Positions 14,317 through 23,040 of a stretch of 28,552 nt of DNA are shown here, one piece after another. Position numbers and translations under genes: made by a program. The stretch is from M55B174 sp034716235 (GTDB taxonomy: Bacteria > Patescibacteriota > Minisyncoccia > CAIUEV01 > JAHKAQ01): contig JAYEHH010000038.1 in the NCBI GenBank assembly GCA_034716235.1, forward strand, positions 1-28,552, given 5' to 3'. The notes under the pieces are model-generated. The model saw nothing but the letters and a program-made list of their open reading frames with translations, was not told where the DNA came from and did not search any database. The number at the start of each line of letters is the position of its first letter. Positions within the stretch are counted from its first letter, which is position 1.

Positions 14317-15678
14317 TTATTTTGGTTCGTAAATTATCATTTGATCCATATAAATACCTGATCCATATAAAGCTGAAATATTATCTTTCGTTGAGTTAAG
14401 ATATATATTAGATCCCCAATAAGGGTCATGAACAACATACTTTCCTTTCTTGTCTTTACTATGAATAACTACATAGTGGCCAGCTCCCCTGCCACTAGCT
14501 CCAACAAACACAATAACTGGATTATCTTTCTTTAATTGCTTATCAATGGTTTTCCAGCTAAAATTGCCATGTCCCGTAGAAGATGTACGCTCTACCCCCT
14601 GCCAACTACCAGGCCAAACAATCAGGTCATAATAGAAAATTCTTTGTTTGGCTAAAATCCCTGGATCCACTTTTGCTCCGTGATAACGCAAAACCATAGC
14701 CACACAAGTTACTGCGCATCCATAGGAACCCATTTTGGTACGAGACATACCTATATTATTACCCGCCCATCTTGAATCTCGTTGAGAGTAATACCAACTT
14801 GTTGATGCTAAACCAGTTTTAGGTTTTTTCTGATGAGACCTAATTCGAGCCAATTCTCCCGAATTTTCTGCCATCATCTCGTCAATATTTCCTAAAAGCG
14901 TTTGCTTCTGAGACTCTAGATTGCCTAATAATTCTTGATATTTTTCTTCCTCCCCTTGAGTTGAGTCTAATAGGCTTTCTTTGGCATTCTGCTCCGACTC
15001 TAAATAAAATTTATTCCGCTGATTTTTTTTCTTCAATCTCTCCAACTCTTTATGCTTATTTTCTTTTTCCTCTCGCTTATTTTGAAGGTCGTATTTAACT
15101 CGATTGATTTCATCTAAAACTTCTTTAGTTTTATCATTTACTTGATTCAATTGTTCTTCTCCGGAAAAAAACTCTCCCAGGTTATCATATCTTAAAAGAA
15201 GCTCTACCGTACTATTAAGGCTATTGTGATAGATGGTCTTAATAAGCTCTTGGAGAACTTTTTGATTGTACTCTATGCTAATATCCTTCTCCTTTATTTT
15301 TAGTTCCAGTGCCTTAATCTCTAGTTCGGCTAAGCTCATTTCTCTTTCTGCTTTTGAAATTTCTCCCTCGGCCTTTTTTATTTCTCCCTCCATAATTTCT
15401 ATTTGGCTTCCTAAAGTAGCTTGTTGCTGTTGTTTTAGTTCAATTAAGCTTTCATAGGTCTGAATTTTACTTTCTATTTGTTCTAACTCATCTTCCTGGT
15501 TCTCAATTTGTACTTCAAGACTTTCTGTATTAGAATCATTGGGTTGCCCAGTAATTTCCTCCTCTAATGCCTCCACTTCATCCTCTGCCGCTTTGACTAA
15601 ATAAACACCAGCCGGTATTAATAAGGTTAAAGTCAATAGAAAATAAATTGTTTTTTGAAAAAATTTCATTTTACTCAA
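14317..15678 (-). CDS. Secreted coiled-coil protein with C-terminal C39-like cysteine peptidase domain
   Basis: The 453-aa protein begins with a signal peptide or anchor (about 7-30). A long coiled coil follows (about 45-275, many Glu/Lys/Gln heptads), with the insert TIYHNSLNSTVELLLRYDNL typical of PcsB/EnvC coiled-coil regions that bind FtsX. The C-terminal domain (about 290-453) opens with WYYSQRDSRWAG and has Cys321 (SYGCAVTC), His401 (GHYVVIH) and Asp418 (HDPYWG), the papain-like C39 triad. The layout suggests a peptidoglycan hydrolase or its activator at division. C39 rather than CHAP or M23 is the unusual part. It overlaps the upstream membrane gene by 8 nt. Confidence 0.82.
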   Translation of the reverse strand: MSKMKFFQKTIYFLLTLTLLIPAGVYLVKAAEDEVEALEEEITGQPNDSNTESLEVQIENQEDELEQIESKIQTYESLIELKQQQQATLGSQIEIMEGEIKKAEGEISKAEREMSLAELEIKALELKIKEKDISIEYNQKVLQELIKTIYHNSLNSTVELLLRYDNLGEFFSGEEQLNQVNDKTKEVLDEINRVKYDLQNKREEKENKHKELERLKKKNQRNKFYLESEQNAKESLLDSTQGEEEKYQELLGNLESQKQTLLGNIDEMMAENSGELARIRSHQKKPKTGLASTSWYYSQRDSRWAGNNIGMSRTKMGSYGCAVTCVAMVLRYHGAKVDPGILAKQRIFYYDLIVWPGSWQGVERTSSTGHGNFSWKTIDKQLKKDNPVIVFVGASGRGAGHYVVIHSKDKKGKYVVHDPYWGSNIYLNSTKDNISALYGSGIYMDQMIIYEPK

Positions 15679-16417
15679 TTATTCCCCAGCGAGTTGAAAC
15701 CAACACAGCGCCGGCAGAAATTAAAAATATAAAAAGGTCTATGGCAAAAGCCATCTTACTAAAAGTACCCTTGATACTCCGAGTAAGATAGTTCACTAAT
15801 GTAAAATAAACCACCAATAATAAAACACTAAGGGTTAAATATCCAAAAGGCAAAAAGATAACTCCCCAACTCATAATTGCCAAGCAATAAGCAATAGTAA
15901 AACTATAGAGCCAATATCGATTAGCCTTCCTTCCTTTAATGTCAGCCGTTTTAAGTAGTTGGTGAGTAGCTACTACTACAATAGCATATAATGCCGAAGA
16001 GATAATCCAAAAATCAATATTCCGATTCAAATAGATGGCAAACAAAGAGGCTGCCCAAATAAAAATAACAGTGAAAGAAGTGATGAAATTTATTTTTTGG
16101 GCGGTTTCATCTTGGGCGTTAGCATTGATTCGATAAACTCCTAAAATAATAAGGTAATAAATCAAGCCACTAATTGCAATATAGACTTGGAGAAAAACCC
16201 CTCCACTGATAAAAAACGAAAGAATAGCTGACCCTGCAAAGAAAAGAATTGGCAATAACGAATTATGCCAAGCATTGGTGGCTAGCCGGGTACCGGCAAT
16301 TATAACGACTAAAAGAATTCCCAGAATCCAAAATCTCCATTCAAAACGATAAATCATTAATTCGTAGCCCGCCAGAACAACCAGGGAAAGTAAAATTGGT
16401 TTTAAATGAAAAAACAT
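15671..16417 (-). CDS. Polytopic membrane protein of unknown function
   Basis: The 248-aa protein is almost wholly hydrophobic, with about eight predicted membrane helices and few polar loops (for example GVYRINANAQDETAQK around 95-110 and KTADIKGRKANRYW around 155-170). No catalytic motif or known family is recognised. It lies 3 nt after lysS and overlaps the C39 gene by 8 nt, so it is likely co-translated with that secreted hydrolase and may serve the same envelope process. Confidence 0.7.
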   Translation of the reverse strand: MFFHLKPILLSLVVLAGYELMIYRFEWRFWILGILLVVIIAGTRLATNAWHNSLLPILFFAGSAILSFFISGGVFLQVYIAISGLIYYLIILGVYRINANAQDETAQKINFITSFTVIFIWAASLFAIYLNRNIDFWIISSALYAIVVVATHQLLKTADIKGRKANRYWLYSFTIAYCLAIMSWGVIFLPFGYLTLSVLLLVVYFTLVNYLTRSIKGTFSKMAFAIDLFIFLISAGAVLVSTRWGIIE

Positions 16418-16420
16418 AAA

Positions 16421-17899
16421 TTACTTACTTTTAATTTTATTTTTAGGTTTCATGGTAGGAAAAAGAATAGTATCTCTAAGATTATCCTCCCCTTCCAGTA
16501 AAGCAAAAAACCGATCCAATCCCATTCCCCAACCAGCCACTGGAGGCATTCCATATTCCATAGATTTTACAAAATCATGATCGTAAGGCATGGTCCCTTC
16601 GTCTCCTTCTTTAGCTAAGCGTTGTTGTTGCTCAAACCTCTGTCTTTGTTCGGCTGGATCATTTAATTCGTTATAAGCCTTAAGTAACTCCCAACCATTA
16701 ACCACCAGTTGCATCGCCATTACAGTCTCGGAATCATCTGGATTAGCTTTGGCTAAAGCCATAAATTCTTTGGGATAATCAACTACAAACACCGGTTGAA
16801 TAATTTCTTTCCGAATAGTTTTTTTAAAAAGTTCATCTAATTTTGATGCCCAACCCATCTTCTTGCTAAAATCAACCTTTTCTTCTAATCCTCTTTCTTT
16901 AACGAACTGATCAATCTTCTGAGGAGTATCCAGTTCTTCCAAACTAACTTTTAGATATTTTTTAAATAAATCGGCAAATTTTTCTCTGGGATAGGGTGGC
17001 TTTAAATCAATGGTTTTTCCACCCAGTGAAACTTTAAAATTTTGATGGGTTTTTTCAATTATCTCTGCTATCATCTGTTCCGTGAATTCCATTAATTTAG
17101 CATAGTCCGCATAGGCCCAATAGAATTCAAACATAGTAAATTCTTGTAAATGAGCAGGTCCCATACCCTCGTTGCGAAAACACTTACCAATTTCAAATAC
17201 TTTTTCAAAACCACCTACCATTAATCGCTTTAAGAACATTTCAGGAGCAATACGGAGATAAAGATCAAAGTCTAAGGCATTATAGTGAGTGGTAAATGGC
17301 TTGGCGTAAGTTCCTCCATAAACAGTTTGCAAAACTGGAGTTTCAACCTCCATAAAACTTTGTTGCCACATAAATTCCCGAATTGTTTGTATCATTTTAG
17401 AACGACGCTTAAATTTTGCCATTGTTTCCTCGTTGGCAATCATTTCTAATTCTCGAAACCGTTGCCTAGCGTCATCATCGGCTATTCCTTTGTATTTATC
17501 GGAAAGTGGTCGCACCGATTTGGAAAGTAGGGTTAATTTTTTCACTAAAATTGATTTTTCTCCTTTCCGAGTATCAAAACGCTCCCCTTCTGCTCCAATA
17601 AAATCACCTAAGTCTAAATTCTTAATCCATAGTTTATAGTCACCTTCAAATTCCTGGGTATTTAAAACTAGCTGTATTTTCCCACGAGCATCTTTAAGGT
17701 TGAGAAAAGCAATTTTCCCCATATCTCGAAAAAGTATAATTCGTCCTGCTACTTTGGCAGACTCCCCTATTTCCTTTTTTAAAACTGCTTGAGAATCTTC
17801 TTTTTCAAAACAAATTGAAGGATACGGATTAATTCCTTCCGCTTCAAATTGTTTAAGTTTTTTAATTCTTTCTTCTTTAAGAGTAAAAGATGAGGGCAT
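16421..17899 (-). CDS. lysS: Lysyl-tRNA synthetase, class II
   Basis: Charges tRNA-Lys with lysine. The start at ATG 17899 (MPSSFTLKEERIKKLKQFE) gives 492 aa, the normal bacterial length. A longer frame to 17962 only translates the palindromic repeat (IPAFAGMT). The N-terminal OB-fold anticodon domain (about 45-160) has VAGRIILFRDMGKIAFLNL. The class II core follows with motif 1 around METPVLQ, motif 2 FEIGKCFRNEG and motif 3 GWGMGLDRF. It is first of a three-gene run with the membrane protein (3-nt gap) and the C39 protein. No SD is visible. Confidence 0.96.
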   Translation of the reverse strand: MPSSFTLKEERIKKLKQFEAEGINPYPSICFEKEDSQAVLKKEIGESAKVAGRIILFRDMGKIAFLNLKDARGKIQLVLNTQEFEGDYKLWIKNLDLGDFIGAEGERFDTRKGEKSILVKKLTLLSKSVRPLSDKYKGIADDDARQRFRELEMIANEETMAKFKRRSKMIQTIREFMWQQSFMEVETPVLQTVYGGTYAKPFTTHYNALDFDLYLRIAPEMFLKRLMVGGFEKVFEIGKCFRNEGMGPAHLQEFTMFEFYWAYADYAKLMEFTEQMIAEIIEKTHQNFKVSLGGKTIDLKPPYPREKFADLFKKYLKVSLEELDTPQKIDQFVKERGLEEKVDFSKKMGWASKLDELFKKTIRKEIIQPVFVVDYPKEFMALAKANPDDSETVMAMQLVVNGWELLKAYNELNDPAEQRQRFEQQQRLAKEGDEGTMPYDHDFVKSMEYGMPPVAGWGMGLDRFFALLEGEDNLRDTILFPTMKPKNKIKSK

Positions 17900-17933
17900 G
17901 GTTATAAAGTTTAAATTTTGGAAAACTACGGTC

Positions 17934-18065
17934 ATTCCCGCGAAGGCGGGAATCCCGAGCAAATTTAGGAAAGGCTATCGTTAACCGTAGAGACGGGTTT
18001 TCACCCAGAGGGTGACCAGCCAGCCTCGCCGAGTCTAGGCGGGCCTTTGGCTGGAAAACCTGTCT
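17934..18065. repeat. Composite GC-rich palindromic repeat, copy 2
   Basis: It has two modules. ATTCCCGC (17934-17941) and GCGGGAAT (17946-17953) form an 8-bp hairpin with a GAAG loop. Then a 12-bp outer stem (17991-18002 with 18054-18065, one wobble) encloses two inner hairpins: ACCC/GGGT (18003-18013) and CCAGCCA/TGGCTGG (18016-18054) with the shared core. It lies in the 217-nt gap between pyrH and lysS. The three-way-junction shape suggests an RNA- or recombinase-recognised element rather than random GC. Confidence 0.75.
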
Positions 18066-18116
18066 TTACAAACAATATCATAAAAAGAGATAAATTTCAA
18101 TATCACAAATTGCTAT

Positions 18117-18794
18117 CTAACTCACGGTTGTACCCTTAAAATCTTCTCCCTTAATTGCTTTTTTTAGGTTGGTGAGATTTTTACCATTCAAGTTTATAAC
18201 GGTCATCTTTTTTTTCTGAGCATAACGGATAGCCGATGGATCTAGAGGAGCATGCATCCGTGGTTTCCACTCATCTCCTATCATTTCTCTTAGTTCCTGC
18301 CAGCTTATTCGCTCCAGAGCTTTAGCATCTGAATGTTTATTGGGATCTTTGTTGAAAATATAATCTGTATTAGTGGCCGTAATTATTTTAGTTACCTTCA
18401 GTTTATCGGCTAATACTAATGCGACATAATTGGTAGACCAGCCGGGTTTCCAGCCAGCTCCCACTAAAATATCTGTTTGCCAGTTTAAATCAGCGGTAGG
18501 ATTGGTAACAATTTGAGAATGGCATTTCTCCCCCAAAACACCAACTAACAATCTGGCATTGAGCCGACTGGCATAAATACCAATCCAATCCAATCCAACA
18601 TCGTTCACCTTGGCAATTTTTTTAGCTATTGCGTTATACCGACTGTTAATTCCTCCTCCTCCTACTACCAAAATAAAACGATAATCTTTACTAAATTTTG
18701 TTACAAATTTACAAAATTTTTTAATATAAATCGGGTCTGGTAGGTCTGGTGTCATTATAGATCCCCCGAATTTAATTAAAATTTTTTTTCTCAT
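18117..18794 (-). CDS. pyrH: UMP kinase, archaeal-type PyrH-like
   Basis: An amino-acid-kinase fold enzyme making UDP from UMP. The start at ATG 18794 (MRKKILIKFGGSIM) gives 225 aa; a TTG four codons upstream is less likely. Motifs are IKFGGS, VVGGGGINSRYN, ASRLNARLLVG, AGWKPGWSTNYVA and TNTDYIFNKDP. The KPGxST block and short length resemble the archaeal/CPR-type UMP kinase rather than the E. coli form. It lies 41 nt downstream of greA on the same strand. Confidence 0.85.
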   Translation of the reverse strand: MRKKILIKFGGSIMTPDLPDPIYIKKFCKFVTKFSKDYRFILVVGGGGINSRYNAIAKKIAKVNDVGLDWIGIYASRLNARLLVGVLGEKCHSQIVTNPTADLNWQTDILVGAGWKPGWSTNYVALVLADKLKVTKIITATNTDYIFNKDPNKHSDAKALERISWQELREMIGDEWKPRMHAPLDPSAIRYAQKKKMTVINLNGKNLTNLKKAIKGEDFKGTTVS

Positions 18795-18835
18795 AAAGGC
18801 GGTCAATTAATTATTAATTTGCGCCTAGCTAACAA

Positions 18836-19303
18836 TTATTTATTTTCAATTCCAATTATTTTATATTTCATAGTTCCTTCGGGAACTTGAACCGATACCG
18901 TGTCCCCTAATTTTCCTCCCAATAAAGCCGCTCCAATTGGAGATTCATTGGAAATCTTATTTGAAGCCGGATTAGCTTCATCACTGCCTACAATATCAAA
19001 AAGACGTACCACTTTCATGGCCCGAACCTTAACGGAGCTACCTAATTCAACTTTTTTACTTTGGCTATTTTTTCTAATTACGGTGCTATTTTTAGCAATT
19101 GATTCTAATTCAGCAATTCTTTTCTCATTTTCAGTTTCTCGAGATTTAGCTTCGCTATATTCTGCGTTCTCGCTTAAATCTCCCTGCTCTTTAGCTTCCT
19201 TTATAGATAGAGATATCTCTTTCCGAATATTCTTCTTCCTATTATCTAGTTCTTCTTTAATTTTTTTGAGACCTTCTTTGGTCAGATATTTACCATTTCC
19301 CAT
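18836..19303 (-). CDS. greA: Transcription elongation factor GreA
   Basis: Rescues backtracked RNA polymerase by stimulating transcript cleavage. The 155-aa protein has the N-terminal antiparallel coiled coil (about 8-75) with acidic tip GDLSENAEY, where Asp42 and Glu45 match E. coli Asp41 and Glu44. The C-terminal FKBP-like domain has SPIGAALLGGKLGD. Length and start (MGNGKYLTKEGLKKI) are standard. A 135-nt gap separates it from the glycosyltransferase upstream. Confidence 0.96.
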   Translation of the reverse strand: MGNGKYLTKEGLKKIKEELDNRKKNIRKEISLSIKEAKEQGDLSENAEYSEAKSRETENEKRIAELESIAKNSTVIRKNSQSKKVELGSSVKVRAMKVVRLFDIVGSDEANPASNKISNESPIGAALLGGKLGDTVSVQVPEGTMKYKIIGIENK

Positions 19304-19438
19304 TTTTCAAATGGTTAATTAATTATTTAAAAACAGGCCTTGACCATTGAGGGCCACAACCCGCTTTTTGAAATTATTTGATTAGGTTTTAAAAAAGAAT
19401 AAATCGCTTCTTTTAACTCTAAATAAGATATAATAATT

Positions 19439-20569
19439 TCATCTTTTGTCAAATGAAATTAATTCATTGCCCACCGTTACTGCAATTTTATCCCAATTGT
19501 AGTTTTCCTTGACTTGACCTGAATATTTTTCTCTTAATTCGGTTTTGCTCTCCCTCTCTCTTAAGGCTTGTTCTATAGCCCTCGCAATCTCTTGAACATT
19601 ATAAGGATCAGCAAAATAGACCATGTCTCTATATAATTCTAGCAAAACTTCAATCTTGGCAGCTACCACTGGAACATTCAAGGTTAAGGCTTCTAAAATT
19701 GTCCTTCCGAATCCTTCCGAAAAACTTACACAAATTAAGCATTGAGCGTGCTGAATCAAAAAATCTTTTTCTTTTTTATTGACATAGCCTATTTTTTTAA
19801 TATCTTGTTTCCATTTTGAATGATTAATTGCTTGTTGAATTTGTGAGTATCCATGCCCTTCTGTTCCTAATAACAACAGCTTAAGGTTTTTTTGTTTTTC
19901 TTTAATGAGGTTAAAGGCCTTTATTATCCCTTCAATATTTTTTCGAGCTCCTAAATTACCTACATAAATTAAATAAGGCTGACTTACCATTGCTCGTATC
20001 CTCGGAGTAATTTTCGCTTGAGAGATTAATTTCTTGCCCTTAGTTATTTTGGCTCCCTGATAAACAACTCGCATTTTCTTTTTATCAATTCCGTAAAATT
20101 TTACCGCTTTTTTAAGAGTGGTGGCAGAGACAGTGAGCACTTTGTTAGCTTTAGCCAAACTTTTTTTCAATAACCACTCGTTAATTAATCTCGAGAAAAA
20201 AGAATAATGGCTAGGAGTTTCTTTCATTTCAAGACCGTGCAGAACGTAAACTGTTTTTTTGTTAAAGAGCAGTGGCAGAGCATGACTAGGGCTAAAAATA
20301 ACATCTACTTTTAAAAAGCGAGCCACCAAGGCCAGTCCTAATTGACTCCAGAAAATTGGGCAAAAATAAATTGGACGAAAACTCCAATTAGGAGGCAGTT
20401 TTTGAGAAAAACGAGTAACCTCCCGCCCCGGTCGTACAAATAAAATTATTTTCCGGTTGTTAAAAAGATAATTATTGTCAATTAGAGCTTCTATTAATTC
20501 TCGGGCATATTCTCCTACCCCACTTCGTTCTTTCGCAAAAGCTCTAGAAGCGTCAATACCAATCATCAT
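19439..20569 (-). CDS. Family 4 glycosyltransferase
   Basis: The 376-aa GT-B protein carries a retaining GT4 domain: an N-terminal acceptor domain (IGIDASRAFAKERSGVGEYA), LIYVGNLGARKNIEGII at the domain junction, LLLLGTEGHG, and the donor-sugar motif SFSEGFGRTILEAL with the two conserved Glu. It is cytoplasmic or peripheral, with no membrane helix. The ATG at 20569 shares one base with the mreB stop, so it is coupled to mreB; a GTG one codon earlier is possible. Coupling suggests a role in envelope polysaccharide made along MreB-organised sites. Donor and acceptor are unknown. Confidence 0.87.
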   Translation of the reverse strand: MMIGIDASRAFAKERSGVGEYARELIEALIDNNYLFNNRKIILFVRPGREVTRFSQKLPPNWSFRPIYFCPIFWSQLGLALVARFLKVDVIFSPSHALPLLFNKKTVYVLHGLEMKETPSHYSFFSRLINEWLLKKSLAKANKVLTVSATTLKKAVKFYGIDKKKMRVVYQGAKITKGKKLISQAKITPRIRAMVSQPYLIYVGNLGARKNIEGIIKAFNLIKEKQKNLKLLLLGTEGHGYSQIQQAINHSKWKQDIKKIGYVNKKEKDFLIQHAQCLICVSFSEGFGRTILEALTLNVPVVAAKIEVLLELYRDMVYFADPYNVQEIARAIEQALRERESKTELREKYSGQVKENYNWDKIAVTVGNELISFDKR

Positions 20570-21576
20570 CACCCTTTAGTAATAATACTTTTTTTATAAA
20601 CATCAAGACTATCAAGAATCGTGGAAGTTCCCCGAGAGACACAAAGTAACGGATCGTCAGCTACATAACAAGGAACCCCTACCGATCGAGCAATTAATTG
20701 ATCAAGATTTTTTAAGAGACCTCCTCCTCCTGCCAACACTATTCCTCGGTCAATAATATCAGCTGCTAATTCTGGAGGAGTTTCCTGCAACACTTTTTTA
20801 ATAGCCTGGATTACTTCCCCTAATTCATCGGTAATGGCCTCTACCGTTTCATTGGTTTTTAAAACAATTGTTTTCGGAAGTCCAGCCATCATATCTCTTC
20901 CCTTGATCTCTATCTCTTCTTCCTTATTTCTAATAACGGCACTTCCTATTTCAATTTTGATTCGTTCGGCTGTTTGGTCTCCAATCGCCAATGCATATTT
21001 TTTTCTAATGTATTCTTTAATTGCTTCATCAAATTTATTTCCCCCTACTCTACTAGAAGTAGCGGCCACTATTCCCCCTAAAGAAATAACGGCTACTTCT
21101 GTTGTTCCTCCTCCGATATCAATAATCATATTACCCGAAGCCGAATCAATAGGAATCTTGGCTCCGATAGCCGCTAAAATTGGTTCTTTCACTACATAAG
21201 CTGCCTTAGCTCCTGCCTCTAGAGCTGCGTCAATCACGGCTCTTCTTTCCGTAGAAGTAATTCCAGCCGGAATAGAAATTACCACTTCTGGTCTAAAAAT
21301 TCTAAACCGCCCTTCTACCTTATCTATAAAATAGCGCAACATGGCCTCAGTAATTCTAAAATCAGCTATCACTCCATCTTTCATTGGACGAGAAGCCTTA
21401 ATTAATTCCGGGGTCCGACCAATCATTTCTTTGGCCTTTTTCCCAATAGCTAAAATTTTATTGTCTTCAATTGACACCGCCACTACCGAAGGCTCGTTTA
21501 AAATTGTCCCCTTGCCGGGAACCGATACCAGGGTATTCGCCGTTCCTAAATCAATTCCAATTTTTTTAACAAACAT
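20569..21576 (-). CDS. mreB: Rod-shape-determining actin homolog MreB
   Basis: A bacterial actin that assembles membrane-associated filaments guiding lateral wall synthesis. The 335-aa protein has phosphate-1 GIDLGTANT (about 7-15), EPSVVA, phosphate-2 DIGGGTTEVAV, and the adenosine motif LAGGGGLL. Length is standard. The upstream gap to murA is a repeat array that would form the mreB leader if transcription comes through from murA. mreC, mreD and rodA do not follow; instead a GT4 gene is coupled. Confidence 0.96.
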   Translation of the reverse strand: MFVKKIGIDLGTANTLVSVPGKGTILNEPSVVAVSIEDNKILAIGKKAKEMIGRTPELIKASRPMKDGVIADFRITEAMLRYFIDKVEGRFRIFRPEVVISIPAGITSTERRAVIDAALEAGAKAAYVVKEPILAAIGAKIPIDSASGNMIIDIGGGTTEVAVISLGGIVAATSSRVGGNKFDEAIKEYIRKKYALAIGDQTAERIKIEIGSAVIRNKEEEIEIKGRDMMAGLPKTIVLKTNETVEAITDELGEVIQAIKKVLQETPPELAADIIDRGIVLAGGGGLLKNLDQLIARSVGVPCYVADDPLLCVSRGTSTILDSLDVYKKSIITKG

Positions 21577-21582
21577 AAGATA

Positions 21583-21716
21583 AGTTCGTAAAGTTTATAA
21601 AGTTTATAAAGTTAGAAAGTTCGTAAAGTTCCTAAGGTTCGTAAAGTTCATAAAGTTCATAAAGTTCGTAAGGTAACAGCACTTTTAACTTTATAAACCT
21701 TACAACTTTACAACTC
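21583..21716. repeat. 9-nt tandem repeat array with inverted second half
   Basis: Ten near-identical units of AGTTCRTAA run from 21583 to 21671 (one copy is 8 nt). After a short spacer, at about 21683-21716, come three to four units in inverted orientation (AACTTTATA, AACCTTACA, ACTTTACA). The whole mreB-murA gap is thus a long imperfect hairpin-forming array with in-frame stops. A degenerate copy lies at 12170-12216. Confidence 0.85.
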
Positions 21717-22979
21717 TTACCCTCTCCTTATCTCCACCCCTATCTTCTTAAGCCGCCCCTCAATATCTTCATAACCTCGGTCAATAATTTCTGCATTATC
21801 AATAACACTTTTTCCTTTAGCAATTATGGCTGCTAAAAGCAAAGTAATTCCAGCTCTAATATCCGGACTTTCAATGTGCTTTCCTAGAAAATTAGTCGGT
21901 CCACTTACTACTACTCGATGAGGGTCACACATTATAATATCAGCTCCCATTCTATTTAGAATATCAGTGAAGAAAAGTCGCCCTTCAAAAATAGCATCGT
22001 GGACTAGACTCACTCCTGAGGCCTGAGTCATCAATAAAGTATAAATAGGTTGTAAATCCGTAGCAAATCCAGGATATTCATGGGTCTGGATAGGTGATCC
22101 TTTAATTCTTTTTTTGACAGGAATGGTCCGCACTGAATTTTTTCCTATTTCTACATTGGCCCCAATTTCCTTCAATTTTTCCCAGAGTATTTCTAAATTA
22201 TTAGGATTGCAATCTTTAATTATCAAATCGGCGTTATTCATAATCCCCATCATCACAAAGGTACCGGCTTCAATCCTATCGGGCATGGTAATAAATGTTC
22301 CCCCCCTTAATTGTTTTACTCCTTCAATTGTTAGAGTACTGGTCCCGATACCTTTAATTTTAGCTCCCATTTGGACAAGACACTCGCAAAGATAAGCAAC
22401 CTCTGGCTCTAGAGCAGCATTGTCAATAACAGTAACCCCGTCAGCTAAAACTGCTGCCATAGTCAAAGTTTCTGTCCCAGTAACACTAATTCTAGGGAAA
22501 AAGATGCTAGCCCCCTTTAATCTACCTTTTATTTTTAATTCGTACCGAGAATCAGCTTTCTTTATTTCTACTCCCATTCTCTTAAACCCTTCAATGAAAA
22601 AATCAATGGGTCTTTTTCCGATAACATCACCGCCCGGATGAGGGATAGAAAGCTTTCCATTTCTGGCCAGCAATGGTCCAGAAAAAACAATAGACGCCCT
22701 TACCTTACGAGCATCTGCGGAATCTATATCAGACCGACTCAATCCTTGAGATTCAATTTTCAATTCCCGTTCTCCAGTCTTAGTAACCTTTACTCCTATT
22801 TTTTCTAAAAGATCCGTCATGACCTTAACATCTGCAATCTGAGGAACATTTTTAATAAAGCAGGGCTCTTCAGTCAAAAGAGAGGCTGCCAAAGCTTTGG
22901 TAACAAAGTTTTTAGCTCCCCTCACAGTAATTTCTCCACCTATTTCTCGTTGCCCATTTATAAAAAAGCTGTCTCCCAT
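21717..22979 (-). CDS. murA: UDP-N-acetylglucosamine 1-carboxyvinyltransferase (MurA)
   Basis: Catalyses the first committed step of peptidoglycan synthesis, transferring enolpyruvate from PEP to UDP-GlcNAc. The 420-aa protein has INGQREIGGEITVRGAKN (the Lys/Asn pair of the substrate site), the PEP loop PHPGGDVIGKRP, TGTETLTMAAVLADG and FATDLQPIYTLLMTQASG. In the loop, Asp118 replaces the Cys that fosfomycin alkylates (E. coli Cys115). The same change occurs naturally in Mycobacterium and Chlamydia enzymes. Length is standard. It is the first gene of the murA-mreB-GT4 run. Confidence 0.96.
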   Translation of the reverse strand: MGDSFFINGQREIGGEITVRGAKNFVTKALAASLLTEEPCFIKNVPQIADVKVMTDLLEKIGVKVTKTGERELKIESQGLSRSDIDSADARKVRASIVFSGPLLARNGKLSIPHPGGDVIGKRPIDFFIEGFKRMGVEIKKADSRYELKIKGRLKGASIFFPRISVTGTETLTMAAVLADGVTVIDNAALEPEVAYLCECLVQMGAKIKGIGTSTLTIEGVKQLRGGTFITMPDRIEAGTFVMMGIMNNADLIIKDCNPNNLEILWEKLKEIGANVEIGKNSVRTIPVKKRIKGSPIQTHEYPGFATDLQPIYTLLMTQASGVSLVHDAIFEGRLFFTDILNRMGADIIMCDPHRVVVSGPTNFLGKHIESPDIRAGITLLLAAIIAKGKSVIDNAEIIDRGYEDIEGRLKKIGVEIRRG

Positions 22980-23040
22980 GATTTTATTTTAAAAAATTAT
23001 TAAGTTTGTGGAAACAGGATTGCCGGTCAGAGACTGGTCA

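Noticed and set aside
17900..17962. Longer N-terminus for LysS (MLGIPAFAGMT...)
   Set aside because: The 21 extra codons translate the palindromic repeat; the family N-terminus begins at ATG 17899.
19336..19355. Terminator after the GT4 gene
   Set aside because: GGCC pairs with GGCC and T-rich sequence follows, but the inner stem is mismatched, so only four solid pairs remain.
21583..21716. CRISPR array
   Set aside because: The units are 9 nt with no spacers, half are inverted, and no cas genes are in the window.
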